Source: Halomonas denitrificans | GTDB lineage: Bacteria; Pseudomonadota; Gammaproteobacteria; Pseudomonadales; Halomonadaceae | Assembly: GCF_003056305.1 (NCBI RefSeq) | Contig: NZ_PYVX01000006.1 | Coordinates: 62,001-126,000 of the forward strand | Length of the DNA: 64,000 bases | Direction of reading: 5' to 3' | Shown: positions 1 through 13,713 of the stretch, piece after piece | How positions within the stretch are numbered: the first letter of the stretch is position 1 | Layout: each line of letters starts with the position of its first letter | The notes under the pieces: model-generated | The model's database searches: none | Seen by the model: only the letters and a program-made list of their open reading frames with translations | What the model was told of the DNA's origin: nothing | Made by a program: the position numbers and the translations under genes

Positions 1-104
1 CGCCTGAGACGAGTCGTCACACGTGCGGGGGCCTCGGCCCTCGCCTTCCTTCCGTGAACCTCCCATGCGGGATCCTTCACGACAATAACGACAAGAGACG
101 CACC

Positions 105-857
105 ATGACGCACTGCAAGCGCGGTATCGCCATCGCCTGCCTGACGATCGCCGGTATCTCCTCGGCTCAGGCAGAGAAACTGTTCTCCGACTCGAGCATC
201 TCGCTGTTGCACAGCGACCAGTACCAGGCCTTCGGCAGGGAGCAGCAGGAACAGACGTTCTTTACTTTCGAGAACGTGACGGCCCACGACTGGGGCGGCA
301 CCTTCTTCTTCGTCGACGTCAATCAGGGCCACGGCCGCTCCAGCGGCCAGGACGATGTCTACGGTGAATTCTCTCCCGCCCTCAGCCTGAGCTGGCTGAG
401 CGGGCGCGACCTGGGCCTGGGGCCGATTCGCGACCTGTCGCTGGCGGCCACCTACGAGTTCGGCGGTGAGACCGACCTCAACAACTACCTTACCGGTATC
501 AGCCTGGCGTGGGATGTTCCCGGCTTCCAGTACGTCAACACCACCTTCTACTACGTCAACAACAGCGAGGTCTCGGATGACCTCCAGCTGACGCTGACCT
601 GGGGCTCGCCCTTCGAGATCGGGCCGGCTCGCTTCCTGTTCGATGGTTTCCTGGACTACTCCACCGGCGAGTCGGATCACGCGTCGGAGCTCAACTTCAC
701 GCCCCAGCTGAAACTCGATCTAGGCCACTTCAACGGCCATCCCGGGGTGCTCTACGCCGGCATCGAGTACGCCTACTGGCGCAACAAGTACGGCTTGCGC
801 GATGAGGTCATGGACACCGAGAGTTCGGTCAGCGCGCTGGTCAAGTTCCACTTCTGA
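105..857 (+). CDS. OmpK/Tsx-like outer-membrane nucleoside channel
   Basis: 250-residue predicted outer-membrane beta-barrel of the OmpK/Tsx superfamily. An N-terminal signal peptide (positive MTHCKRG, hydrophobic core, AQA cleavage site near residue 23) precedes alternating aromatic/polar strands, and the protein ends in Phe, as beta-barrels recognised by the BAM machinery do. The ATG at 105 is chosen over an upstream in-frame ATG at 54 because it directly precedes the signal peptide and has an AAGAGA sequence just upstream. Tsx-family channels pass nucleosides. The adjacent pyrimidine catabolic genes make nucleoside or nucleobase uptake plausible, but substrate specificity is inference. A strong bidirectional hairpin follows the stop. 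Confidence 0.72.
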   Translation: MTHCKRGIAIACLTIAGISSAQAEKLFSDSSISLLHSDQYQAFGREQQEQTFFTFENVTAHDWGGTFFFVDVNQGHGRSSGQDDVYGEFSPALSLSWLSGRDLGLGPIRDLSLAATYEFGGETDLNNYLTGISLAWDVPGFQYVNTTFYYVNNSEVSDDLQLTLTWGSPFEIGPARFLFDGFLDYSTGESDHASELNFTPQLKLDLGHFNGHPGVLYAGIEYAYWRNKYGLRDEVMDTESSVSALVKFHF

Positions 858-874
858 GCCACGGCGACTCGCCG

Positions 875-908
875 AAAAAAGGCGGTGTCCCGAGGACACC
901 GCCTTTTT
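875..908. terminator. Bidirectional rho-independent terminator
   Basis: A 10-bp perfect GC-rich stem (881-890 with 894-903, loop CGA) is flanked by an A-run on the left and a T-run on the right. It can therefore terminate the porin gene rightwards and rutR leftwards, and it lies between the two convergent genes. Confidence 0.88.
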
Positions 909-962
909 CGTACGGTCATGTCTCATGCCATCAGGCCTGGCTAGGCGGCGCCTGCCAACCAC

Positions 963-1619
963 TCAGGACTCACGCTCCAGCAGGCCCGTGCCCTTGAGAA
1001 TCACATGGACCAGGAAATCGCCGGCTCGCTGGAAGTCCTCCTCGTCCAGGGTTTCCTTGTCCAGCGCCATCACGATCTGCGTGGAGAAGTCGGCGTAGGT
1101 CTGGGTGGATGCCCAGATGGTGAAGAACAGGTGTTCGGGATCGATAGGGTCCATCAGGCCCTCGGCGATCCAGCTTCTCACCAGTGCGATATCGGAATCG
1201 AGCTGCGGGAGCAGGTTGTTACGCATGTACTCCTGCAGGTGGGAGGCACCGCTGATGATCTCGTTGGCGAACACCTTGGAACCGTTGGGCCGGGAACGGG
1301 ACATCTCCAGCTTGCCACGGATGTAGTTTTCGAGCATGGCTCGGGGGCTGTCGCCTTCCTGTTCGAGCAGGGCCATCTTCTCTATCCAGAGATCCAGGGT
1401 ATTGCGGATCACCTGGTGGTAGAGGCTCTCCTTGGAGGGAAAGTAATAGAGCAGGTTCTGCTTGGAGAGGCCGGCCCGCTCGGCGATCGCCTCGAGAGAG
1501 ACCCCATGGTAGCCCAGATGGGCGAAGGCCTCCTCGGCCGCGGCCAGGATCTTCGCCTCCTGGGCCTCACGGGCGGGCGATGGCTTTCTGGGTCGAGCCC
1601 TATGCTGGTGTTCAGTCAT
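963..1619 (-). CDS. rutR: TetR-family pyrimidine regulator RutR
   Basis: 218-residue TetR/AcrR repressor. The N-terminal HTH (about residues 20-65) includes AGLSKQNLLYYFPSKESLY, nearly the same as the E. coli RutR recognition helix region. The C-terminal ligand domain keeps IDPEHLFFTIWASTQTYADF, typical of RutR (YcdC), which in E. coli binds uracil/thymine and controls pyrimidine utilisation. The start at 1619 (MTEHQHR) is preferred to one at 1676, which adds an unrelated Arg/Ala-rich leader. It is the last gene of the leftward pyrimidine set but is separated from hydA by a hairpin at 1835-1858, so it may be transcribed separately. A matching palindrome lies at 6084-6099. Confidence 0.85.
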   Translation of the reverse strand: MTEHQHRARPRKPSPAREAQEAKILAAAEEAFAHLGYHGVSLEAIAERAGLSKQNLLYYFPSKESLYHQVIRNTLDLWIEKMALLEQEGDSPRAMLENYIRGKLEMSRSRPNGSKVFANEIISGASHLQEYMRNNLLPQLDSDIALVRSWIAEGLMDPIDPEHLFFTIWASTQTYADFSTQIVMALDKETLDEEDFQRAGDFLVHVILKGTGLLERES

Positions 1620-1834
1620 CCGGTGTCCAACTCCCTGTGCAGCGGCTCCATGGGCAAGAAGCCAACGCGCCCTCAAGCATGCCCCGTCCTGGGGCTGCTG
1701 ACTCGTCGATTATGACCAATGCTACCATAGCCCCTCACTATCATTGGGGCGCAGCAGCGACGAAGGGCAACGGGACGGAAGACCGCAAGGAGCCATCAGG
1801 AAGGAGGGAAAGACCTACCGGAAGGGAGAAGCGA

Positions 1835-1858
1835 CTGGCGGGGAGGCATCCCCGCCAG
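1835..1858 (-). terminator. Hairpin downstream of hydA
   Basis: CTGGCGGGGA (1835-1844) pairs perfectly with TCCCCGCCAG (1849-1858) around a GGCA loop, just after the hydA stop. There is no clear U-tract on the minus strand, so termination strength is uncertain. It may separate hydA from rutR expression. Confidence 0.6.
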
Positions 1859-1869
1859 GGTAGGGACGA

Positions 1870-4856
<2,987 letters not shown>

Positions 4857-4949
4857 CGTGTCTTACCCATAGAGTTGTTGTTGTATTCCTGGGGCAATCC
4901 AGGCTTGGACGTCATGTGACGACACCTAGATACATGAACGATCCGGTGT

Positions 4950-5822
4950 CTATTGCTCGATCAATTCGTCATAGGACTCCGGACGCCGATCACGGAAGAA
5001 TTGCCAGCCGTTTCTCACTTCACGAATCAGGTCCAGATCGATCTCGTGCACCAGGAGTTCATCCTGATCCTCGCTGGCCTGTGCCTCGATCTTTCCCAGC
5101 GGATTGACGATGTAGCTCGAGCCGTAGAATTCACCCATCTGCTCATCCCAGGGCGCTTCTCTTCCGACGCGGTTGATCGCCCCGATGAACACGCCATTGG
5201 CGGCCGCGGAGGCGGGCTGCTCCAGCTCCCAGAGGTAACGGCTCTTGCCCGACACCGTGGCCGAAGGATTGACAATGTATTCGGCACCGTTCAGGGCAAG
5301 CGCTCGCCATCCCTCCGGAAAATGTCGGTCATAGCAGATGTAGACGCCGAGCTTGCAATAGGCCGTGTCGAAGACCGGATAGCCACTATTGCCCGGTTTG
5401 AAATAGAGCTTCTCCCAGAAGCCCGGTGCCGTATCGGGGATATGGTTCTTGCGATATTTGCCCAGGTAGGAGCCATCGGCATCGATGACGGCCGCGGTGT
5501 TGTAATAGACACCGGTGATATCTTCCTCGTAGATCGGCACCACGATCACCATCTGATGCTTTTTCGCATATTCCTGCATCAGTCGAGTGGTCGGCCCCTC
5601 GGGAATTCGCTCCGCGGCGTCGTACCATTTCCTGTCCTGGCTAGGGCAGAAATAAGGCTGGGTAAAGACTTCCTGAAAACACAGGACCTGGACGCCCTGC
5701 TGGCCGGCCGCATCGATCAACGGAAGATGAGCCTCGATCATCCGCTCCGTGATCTGCTCGGGACGCATCGAGGCGTCGCCCTTGAGGCCCATCTGGATCA
5801 GGCCGCACTTCAACTTTCGCAT
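4950..5822 (-). CDS. pydC: N-carbamoyl-beta-alanine amidohydrolase (nitrilase superfamily)
   Basis: 290-residue carbon-nitrogen hydrolase predicted to release beta-alanine (or beta-aminoisobutyrate), CO2 and NH3 from the N-carbamoyl product of dihydropyrimidinase. The nitrilase catalytic triad is intact: Glu51 (CFQEVF), Lys125 (GKYRKNHIP) and Cys163 (YICYDRHFPE). Length and motifs match bacterial beta-ureidopropionase of the nitrilase type rather than the M20-peptidase type. It is the first gene of the leftward operon (this gene, NCS1 transporter, hydA). A 260-nt leader separates it from the RutR-like palindrome. Confidence 0.86.
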   Translation of the reverse strand: MRKLKCGLIQMGLKGDASMRPEQITERMIEAHLPLIDAAGQQGVQVLCFQEVFTQPYFCPSQDRKWYDAAERIPEGPTTRLMQEYAKKHQMVIVVPIYEEDITGVYYNTAAVIDADGSYLGKYRKNHIPDTAPGFWEKLYFKPGNSGYPVFDTAYCKLGVYICYDRHFPEGWRALALNGAEYIVNPSATVSGKSRYLWELEQPASAAANGVFIGAINRVGREAPWDEQMGEFYGSSYIVNPLGKIEAQASEDQDELLVHEIDLDLIREVRNGWQFFRDRRPESYDELIEQ

Positions 5823-6083
5823 TTGGATACCCTCTTGTTCTTATGAGCCTTACCTTATCCATCCGGATCATTTCTCTCTAACTGACCCAGGGTATTATTA
5901 GGAAAACATCATCCTCATATTGATACATGAGCAACCAGGAGATGATGAAGGGAGACGGCACCCCGTCCGGACAAGAGAGCAGGCTTATCCTTGCGACTCC
6001 AAGCTCGGTAGCAAGCTCATTAGTCAATGAAAGACAGGACGTTATCGCCTGACTACCTCGACCCTTACCTCGCCACACCATCT
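5823..6083 (-). other. Untranslated leader region upstream of pydC
   Basis: About 260 nt between the pydC start and the RutR-like palindrome. It is noticeably more AT-rich than its surroundings, with runs such as TATTATTAGG and TTGATACATG. No convincing ORF with a ribosome-binding site is present; a 67-codon minus-strand frame at 5878-6081 has no recognisable features. It may hold the promoter and an untranslated leader. I see no known riboswitch architecture. Confidence 0.4.
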
Positions 6084-6099
6084 TTTACCACTTGGTAAA
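6084..6099. promoter_or_regulatory. RutR-like operator palindrome
   Basis: TTTACCACTTGGTAAA is a perfect palindrome (7-bp arms, 2-bp spacer). It differs from the E. coli RutR consensus TTGACCAnnTGGTCAA at one symmetric position per arm. A further half-site GGTAAA lies at about 6145-6150, and GGTCAA occurs near 6121. It sits upstream of the pyrimidine operon whose last gene is rutR, so repression relieved by uracil/thymine is the likely role. Confidence 0.72.
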
Positions 6100-6268
6100 G
6101 GTAAGAGCCGATTTTCGGCGGGTCAAGGACAAATTTTCCCAAAAGGTAAAACTCTTCCGAGGTGCCCCAACATGGCAATGGGATCGTCGGCGTCGCACCA
6201 TGGTGAGGCAGGACCCGGCACATTCATTGATGCGTTACAGCGCAATGGCCGGGCGACTGAACACGGGA

Positions 6269-7201
6269 TCAGCGGGCGCTTTCCCCTCCCACCCGCAGTC
6301 CGAGCTCCTCGAGATAGCTCTCCAGCACCAGGTTGGGCGGGGCTCCCTTGCGGGTGATGGCGCTGTAGCGGGTGACGTAGCGGTAGGTCTCGGGCTTGAG
6401 GGCGCGCATCCTGCCATCGCGCACCCAGCGCTCGGCGACATGGGTCGGCAGGTAGCCGATATAGCGCCCGGTGAGGATCAGAAAGGCGATGCCCTCGCGA
6501 TCCGTGGCCGAGGCAGTCGCCATGAGCGACTCGTGCTGGGCCTTGATCTCCGGACTCTGGGCATAGGCCGGCGTCACGGCATCGCTGCCCGCCAGCTCCT
6601 CCTCCGTCACGGTCCCGGCATCGAACAGCGCATGGCCACGGGCGCAGTAGAGCTGTGACGTCTCCTCGTAGAGCGAGAGGTAATGCAGCCCGGGCAGGGT
6701 CTTGATGGCGGGCACCACCCCGGTGTGCAGGCGGCCATCCAGCACGCCGAGCTCGATGTCATGGGGCGGAATCATGCGGATGTTGATGCGTACCCCGGGG
6801 CCGCGCGACTTCAGGGCGCTGAGCGCATCGGTGATGTGCATCTCCGGCATGGTCACCAGGTTGTCGGTGATGCCGATGTTGAGCTCCCCCTTGAGCCAGG
6901 CGTGAAGGCTGTTGACGCGGGTGCGAAACCCCTCCGTCGCCGCCAGCAGCTGCAGCGTGGCCTCATAGACCTCGGCGCCCTCGTCGGTCAGGGCGAAACC
7001 GCTGCGCCCCCGCTGGCAGAGGCGCAGGGCCAGGCGCGTCTCCAGGTCATTCATCGCCATGCTGATGGCGGCGCGGCTGATATTGAGCTCCACCTCGGCG
7101 GCGGAGAAGCCACCGCACTCCACGACCTTGCGATAGATTCTCAGCAGCCGAAGGTCCGCATCGCTGAGCTGTCCCGTCAGGGCCTCCTTGCGACGTGCCA
7201 T
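6269..7201 (-). CDS. LysR-family transcriptional regulator
   Basis: 310-residue LysR-type regulator. The N-terminal winged HTH (about residues 13-75) contains GGFSAAEVELNISRAAISMA and is followed by a periplasmic-binding-like effector domain (about 100-300). It is divergent from the omega-aminotransferase across a 169-bp intergenic region, the usual layout for a LysR protein controlling its neighbour. That region carries an interrupted inverted repeat (CTCA-N9-TGAG near 7262-7278) and AGTTAA/TTAACT elements that could form its binding site. The effector may be beta-alanine or another amine; this is inference. Confidence 0.85.
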   Translation of the reverse strand: MARRKEALTGQLSDADLRLLRIYRKVVECGGFSAAEVELNISRAAISMAMNDLETRLALRLCQRGRSGFALTDEGAEVYEATLQLLAATEGFRTRVNSLHAWLKGELNIGITDNLVTMPEMHITDALSALKSRGPGVRINIRMIPPHDIELGVLDGRLHTGVVPAIKTLPGLHYLSLYEETSQLYCARGHALFDAGTVTEEELAGSDAVTPAYAQSPEIKAQHESLMATASATDREGIAFLILTGRYIGYLPTHVAERWVRDGRMRALKPETYRYVTRYSAITRKGAPPNLVLESYLEELGLRVGGESAR

Positions 7202-7370
7202 TGCCTCTCCCTCGCGGTGATGTGTCTCCCGAGACTATGCCGGGCACGGCGAAAAGTTAACTCAACGCTTACATGAGATTAAACAAGCCTGGATTTAACT
7301 TAGCTCGACCCTGAGCCACGCTTTCCCCATACAGCCGCCAACAAGACGATGACAACAAGAGGGTGCTGCC

Positions 7371-8726
7371 ATGTCAGATCGTTCTCCCCAGCAGACCGCG
7401 GGCCTGACCGCCGAGCAGCTGGATGCCTACTGGATGCCCTACTCCGGCAACCGCCAGTTCAAGCGCGACCCGCGGATCATCATCGGCGCCGAGGGCAGCT
7501 ACTACACCGCGGCCGACGGCCGCCGGATCTACGACGGCCTCTCGGGCCTCTGGACCTGCGGCGCCGGCCACTGCCGTCCGGAGATCGCCGAGGCGGTGTC
7601 CCGACAGCTGCGCGAGCTGGACTACGCGCCGGCCTTCCAGTACGGCCACCCCAAGGCCTTCGAACTGGCCCACCGCATTCGCGAGCTGACCCCGAAGGGA
7701 CTCGATTACGTCTTCTTCACCGGTTCCGGCTCCGAGAGCGCCGACACCTCGCTGAAGATCGCCCGCGCCTACTGGCGCAAGAAGGGCAAGCCCACTAAGA
7801 CCAAGCTGATCGGCCGCGCCAAGGGCTATCACGGCGTCAACTTCGGCGGCATCAGCCTGGGCGGCATCGGCGCCAACCGCATGATGTTCGGCCAGGGCAT
7901 CGATGCCGACCACCTGCCCCATACCCTGCTTCCGGAGAACGCCTTCACCCGCGGCATGCCCGAGCGCGGCGCCGAGCGGGCCGACGAGTTGCTGGAGCTG
8001 ATCGCCCTGCACGACGCCTCCAACATCGCCGCGGTGATCGTCGAACCCATGGCCGGCTCGGCCGGGGTGATTCCGCCGCCGGTGGGCTACCTCAAGCGGC
8101 TGCGCGAGATCTGCGATGCCAACGACATCCTGATGATCTTCGACGAGGTGATCACCGGCTTCGGGCGCATGGGGTCGATGACCGGCGCCGAGGAGTTCGG
8201 CGTGGTCCCGGACATCATGAACGTCGCCAAGCAGCTGACCAACGGAGCAGTGCCCATGGGCGGGGTCATCGTGAAGGGCGAGATCTACCACACCTTCATG
8301 GAGCAGGGCGGCCCCGACTACATGATGGAGCTGCCCCACGGCTACACCTACTCGGGCCACCCAGTGGCCTGTGCCGCGGCCCTGGCCGCCCTGGGCGTGC
8401 TCGAGAACGAGCGCCTGATCGAGCGCGTGCGGGAGATGGCACCGATCTTCGAGAACGCCCTGCACTCGCTGCGGAGCGACCCCAAGGCCAGCCGCTACAT
8501 CACCGACATCCGCAACTATGGCCTCGCCGGCGCCCTGCAGATCGCGCCCTACCCCGGCGAGCCGGCCCGCCGCCCCTTCGAGATCGCCATGAAGTGCTGG
8601 GAGAAGGGCTTCTACGTGCGCTACGGCGGCGACACCATCCAGCTCGGCCTGCCCTTCATCGTCGAGCGCGAGGAGATCGACCGGCTGATCAACGCCCTGG
8701 GCGACGCCCTCGGCGAGCTGGACTGA
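7371..8726 (+). CDS. Omega-amino acid:pyruvate aminotransferase
   Basis: 451-residue class III PLP-dependent aminotransferase. The PLP-aspartate motif DEVITGFGRMG (Asp258) and the Schiff-base lysine (Lys287 in NVAKQLTNGA) are intact, as is the N-terminal AYWMPYSGNRQFKRDPR segment typical of beta-alanine:pyruvate aminotransferases. It is predicted to convert beta-alanine plus pyruvate to malonate semialdehyde plus alanine, feeding the downstream dehydrogenase. It continues the pathway of the leftward operon, where beta-alanine is the product of the amidohydrolase. Polyamine-derived omega-amino acids are alternative substrates. Confidence 0.9.
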   Translation: MSDRSPQQTAGLTAEQLDAYWMPYSGNRQFKRDPRIIIGAEGSYYTAADGRRIYDGLSGLWTCGAGHCRPEIAEAVSRQLRELDYAPAFQYGHPKAFELAHRIRELTPKGLDYVFFTGSGSESADTSLKIARAYWRKKGKPTKTKLIGRAKGYHGVNFGGISLGGIGANRMMFGQGIDADHLPHTLLPENAFTRGMPERGAERADELLELIALHDASNIAAVIVEPMAGSAGVIPPPVGYLKRLREICDANDILMIFDEVITGFGRMGSMTGAEEFGVVPDIMNVAKQLTNGAVPMGGVIVKGEIYHTFMEQGGPDYMMELPHGYTYSGHPVACAAALAALGVLENERLIERVREMAPIFENALHSLRSDPKASRYITDIRNYGLAGALQIAPYPGEPARRPFEIAMKCWEKGFYVRYGGDTIQLGLPFIVEREEIDRLINALGDALGELD

Positions 8727-8815
8727 CGCCTTGTCTGCGCCCCTCGTCGAAGCGGAGTGGGCGCACTCGGCAACAAGACGCCGCGAGGGCGCTGTGAACC
8801 CTTCCCTGGGCGCTA

Positions 8816-8837
8816 CTTTTGCCATCCCTGGCAAAAG
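8816..8837. repeat. Intercistronic hairpin, possible REP-like element
   Basis: CTTTTGCCA (8816-8824) and TGGCAAAAG (8829-8837) form a 9-bp perfect stem with a TCCC loop between the aminotransferase and mmsA. No U-tract follows the right arm. It may be a mobile palindromic repeat or an mRNA-processing/attenuation hairpin that lowers mmsA expression relative to the aminotransferase. A genome-wide count would decide. Confidence 0.45.
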
Positions 8838-8921
8838 ACCCTCGCTCTGTCTTGTTCCCGATGCTCGTTATCGCAGGCTCACCGCATCAACACCCGATAT
8901 CTATCTCTGGAGAGAACCAAC

Positions 8922-10412
<1,491 letters not shown>

Positions 10413-10447
10413 TGCCCTGACCGGCAGCAGACGACCCCCGCCTCTCC

Positions 10448-10478
10448 ACAGCCGAACCGGGCCTCCCGGTTCGGCTGT
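10448..10478. terminator. Hairpin between convergent mmsA and phnP
   Basis: ACAGCCGAACCGG (10448-10460) pairs perfectly with CCGGTTCGGCTGT (10466-10478) around a 5-nt loop. It sits between the convergent mmsA and phn operons. No pronounced T-run follows on either strand. Confidence 0.62.
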
Positions 10479-10520
10479 TGACGTTGGAAACCAACCGGCA
10501 TCTCGCCTCCCTCGCCCGAC

Positions 10521-11270
10521 CTAGAGCGCCAGACCGTCGTGGGCGAAGTGGACGCCGGGGGGCAGCGGCGTGGTCGCCTCCAGCCGTTCGGCATCCAGGT
10601 CGTGGCCGATATGGGTCAGGTAGGCGCAGGGCACCGCGAGCCGTTCGAGGATCTGAAGCGCCAGGGGCAGGTTGTTGTGGTTGCGCGGAGCGGCGTGGGC
10701 GGCGGGATGGGTGGCGTCGAGCACCACCACGTCAGGCCGCCAGTCGCGCAGGAAGCGCTCGGTCTCGGCGGGCAGTCCCAGGGTGTCGGTGAGGTAGGCG
10801 AGCCGCCGGTCGCCGTCGTCCAGGCAGTAGCCCAGGGTCGGCTTGCTGTGGTTGAGCGGCACCGGGGTGACCGTCAGGCCCTCGAGCGCGAGCGGCCGGA
10901 ACGGCTTGAGCCCGGGCCGGAAATCGAGCACGCCGGGGTTGCGGTAGAGGTCCGCGCAGCCGTGGGCATCCTTGGGACCGTAGACCGGAATCGGCTCGCC
11001 GGTGCCCCAGCGCAGGTGGAAGAGCCCCTGCACGTGGTCGGCATGGTAGTGGGTGACCAGGATCGCCGCGGGCCGCTCGGCCTCGCAGCTGTCGGCCAGG
11101 TCGGTGCGCCCGGCGTCGAGCAGGATGCGTCGGCCGTCGAGGCGCACCTCGGCGCAGCAGGCGCCGCGCCGGTGGCTGGTCAGCACCCGGGCCCGGGCGC
11201 AGGCCGGGCAGTCGCAGCCGAAGCGCGGCACCTGGGCACTGTCGCCGGTGCCGACGAAGCGGAACTTCAT
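10521..11270 (-). CDS. phnP: Phosphoribosyl 1,2-cyclic phosphate phosphodiesterase PhnP
   Basis: 249-residue metallo-beta-lactamase-fold enzyme that opens the cyclic phosphate product of C-P lyase to ribose 1,5-bisphosphate. The metal-binding HYHADH motif (His74-His79) and the N-terminal CDCPAC cysteines of the structural zinc site are both visible. The start at 11270 is chosen because its ATG overlaps the phnN stop as ATGA; an ATG nine bases upstream is less likely. It is the last gene of the phn operon. Confidence 0.92.
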   Translation of the reverse strand: MKFRFVGTGDSAQVPRFGCDCPACARARVLTSHRRGACCAEVRLDGRRILLDAGRTDLADSCEAERPAAILVTHYHADHVQGLFHLRWGTGEPIPVYGPKDAHGCADLYRNPGVLDFRPGLKPFRPLALEGLTVTPVPLNHSKPTLGYCLDDGDRRLAYLTDTLGLPAETERFLRDWRPDVVVLDATHPAAHAAPRNHNNLPLALQILERLAVPCAYLTHIGHDLDAERLEATTPLPPGVHFAHDGLAL

Positions 11271-11809
11271 GCCCGGCACTCCTCGCTCAGCCGCGCGCGC
11301 AGCGCCGCCAGGGTCTCGGTCAGGGCGCCGCCATTGTCGACCCGGGCCACCTCGGGCAGCGCGGCGGCGAGCTCGCGGTGGCGCGCCAGGCGGGCCGCGA
11401 TCTGCGCCTCGTCCTCGCGCCCGCGCCGGCGCAGCCGCTCGGCGATCACCGCCTCGGGGGCGGTGACCAGCATCGGGTATAGCGCCTCACCGAAGCGCGC
11501 CCGGGCGGCGGGCAGGGCCCGGCGGCTGCCGTTGACCAGCACCGTCTGGCCCCGGGCCAGCCAGGCCTCGAGCTCGAGGCCGAGGCCGTAGTCGAGCCCG
11601 TGGGCCTGCCAGGTCAGGCAGAAGAGCCCCAGGCGCCGCCGCGAGGCGAACTCCTCCGGGGTCAGCGCCACGCCGTTCTCGCTGCCGCCGCTGTCGCGGG
11701 TCACGTAGCGGTGGGCCACCAGCCAGTCGGGATGGCGGGCCCGGGCGGCGTCGAGCAGCGAATCCTTGCCGACGCCGCTGGCCCCCATCAGGTAGACCAG
11801 GCGGCCCAT
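11267..11809 (-). CDS. phnN: Ribose 1,5-bisphosphate phosphokinase PhnN
   Basis: 180-residue guanylate-kinase-like protein with the P-loop GASGVGKDSL (residues 9-18). It phosphorylates ribose 1,5-bisphosphate to PRPP, returning the ribose moiety from phosphonate breakdown to nucleotide synthesis. The start at 11809 overlaps the phnM stop by one base (TGATG); the upstream ATG at 11836 would lie within phnM. It is translationally coupled to phnM and phnP. Confidence 0.9.
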   Translation of the reverse strand: MGRLVYLMGASGVGKDSLLDAARARHPDWLVAHRYVTRDSGGSENGVALTPEEFASRRRLGLFCLTWQAHGLDYGLGLELEAWLARGQTVLVNGSRRALPAARARFGEALYPMLVTAPEAVIAERLRRRGREDEAQIAARLARHRELAAALPEVARVDNGGALTETLAALRARLSEECRA

Positions 11810-12956
11810 CAGTGCACCTGCCTGCCGCGGCTCCACACCCGCTGCACCAGGGGGTGGCCGTCCACCAACCGCGTGCGCAAAAGATCGGCGCGCAGCCCCT
11901 CGGCCAGCCGGCCGCGATCCTCGAGGCCCACCGCGGCGGCGGGGGTGCTCGTCGCGGTGGCCACGGCGCGGGGCAGCGAGTAGCCCCCCTCCATCTCGGC
12001 GACCCGGAACACCGCGTCGAGCAGCGCCGCCGGGTAGTAGTCCGAGGAGAGGATGTCGAGCACGCCCAGGCGCACCAGCTCGGCGGCGGCGATATTGCCG
12101 GAATGCGACCCCCCTCTCACCACGTTGGGCGCGCCCATCATCACCGCCATGGCGTGGCGGTGGGAGGCCTCGGCGGCCTCGCGGGTGGTCGGGAACTCCG
12201 CCACCCGGGTGCCGTACTCGCGGCTCTCCGCCACGTGGGCGATGGTGGCGTCGTCGTGGCTCGCCAGCGCCAGGCCGCGGGTGCGGCAGCGCTCGGCGAT
12301 CAGCCGGCGGTGCTCGGCGCTGTAGCGCTCGCTGTTGGAAAGCTGGGTGGCGATGAAGGCCTCCAGCGCCCGGTCGTCGAGTCCGTGCTTGCCCTGGTAG
12401 TAGGTGCGGTAGGCGTCGAGGCTGACGAACTGGCGCTGGCCCGGGGCGTGATCCATCAGCGAGACCAGCCCCAGCAGCGGCGCGTCGGCGAGCTCATCGA
12501 AGCGCGTCAGGGTCTCGGGGTGGCAGACCTCGCAGCGCAGGTGCAGGCGGTGATCGACTCGAGCCAGGCCGTCGTCGACGATGCCGGAGAGCGCCCCGAC
12601 CATCTCGTGCAGGGCGCCGTGGCGCATGCTCTGCTCGTCGACGTCGCCGATCGAGACCGCGTCGAACACCGTGGTGATGCCGCTGGCGGCCATCTGGGCG
12701 TCATGGGCGAGCGCCGCCTGGCGGCTCGGCCAGGCCACCTTGGGGCGCGGCTGGAAGTACTTCTCCATGTTGTCGGTGTGCAGCTCGACGAGCCCCGGCA
12801 GCAGGAAGTCGCCGTCGCAGTCGATGGCACCGGGCGCGCGGCTCGGCGCCGCGTCGAGGCCGGCGATCAGGCCGTCGCGCATCACCAGGCTGCCGGTGAT
12901 CACCTCGTCGTCGAGCACCAGGCGGGCGTTGGTCAGGATCTGTTCGTTGGCACTCA

Positions 12957-12957
<1 letters not shown>
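11809..12957 (-). CDS. phnM: Ribose 1-methylphosphonate 5-triphosphate diphosphatase PhnM
   Basis: 382-residue amidohydrolase-superfamily enzyme that removes pyrophosphate from the ribose 1-alkylphosphonate 5-triphosphate made by PhnGHIL, giving the C-P lyase substrate. The PhnM-specific metal motif LVELHTDNMEKYFQPRP is present near residues 57-73, and a second metal-binding region SHDDATIAHV occurs in the C-terminal half. It overlaps phnL and phnN by one base each (TGATG). Confidence 0.94.
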
Positions 12958-13703
<746 letters not shown>

Positions 13704-13713
13704 CTCGGGCTCC

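Noticed and set aside
1711..1718. RutR half-site (TATGACCA) upstream of rutR
   Set aside because: Only one arm matches; no symmetric partner at the expected spacing.
5878..6081. 67-codon minus-strand ORF in the pydC leader
   Set aside because: No ribosome-binding site, no recognisable domain, and its start abuts the RutR-like palindrome.
5823..6083. Riboswitch upstream of pydC
   Set aside because: Only small local hairpins; no conserved core of a known nucleobase-binding riboswitch could be recognised.
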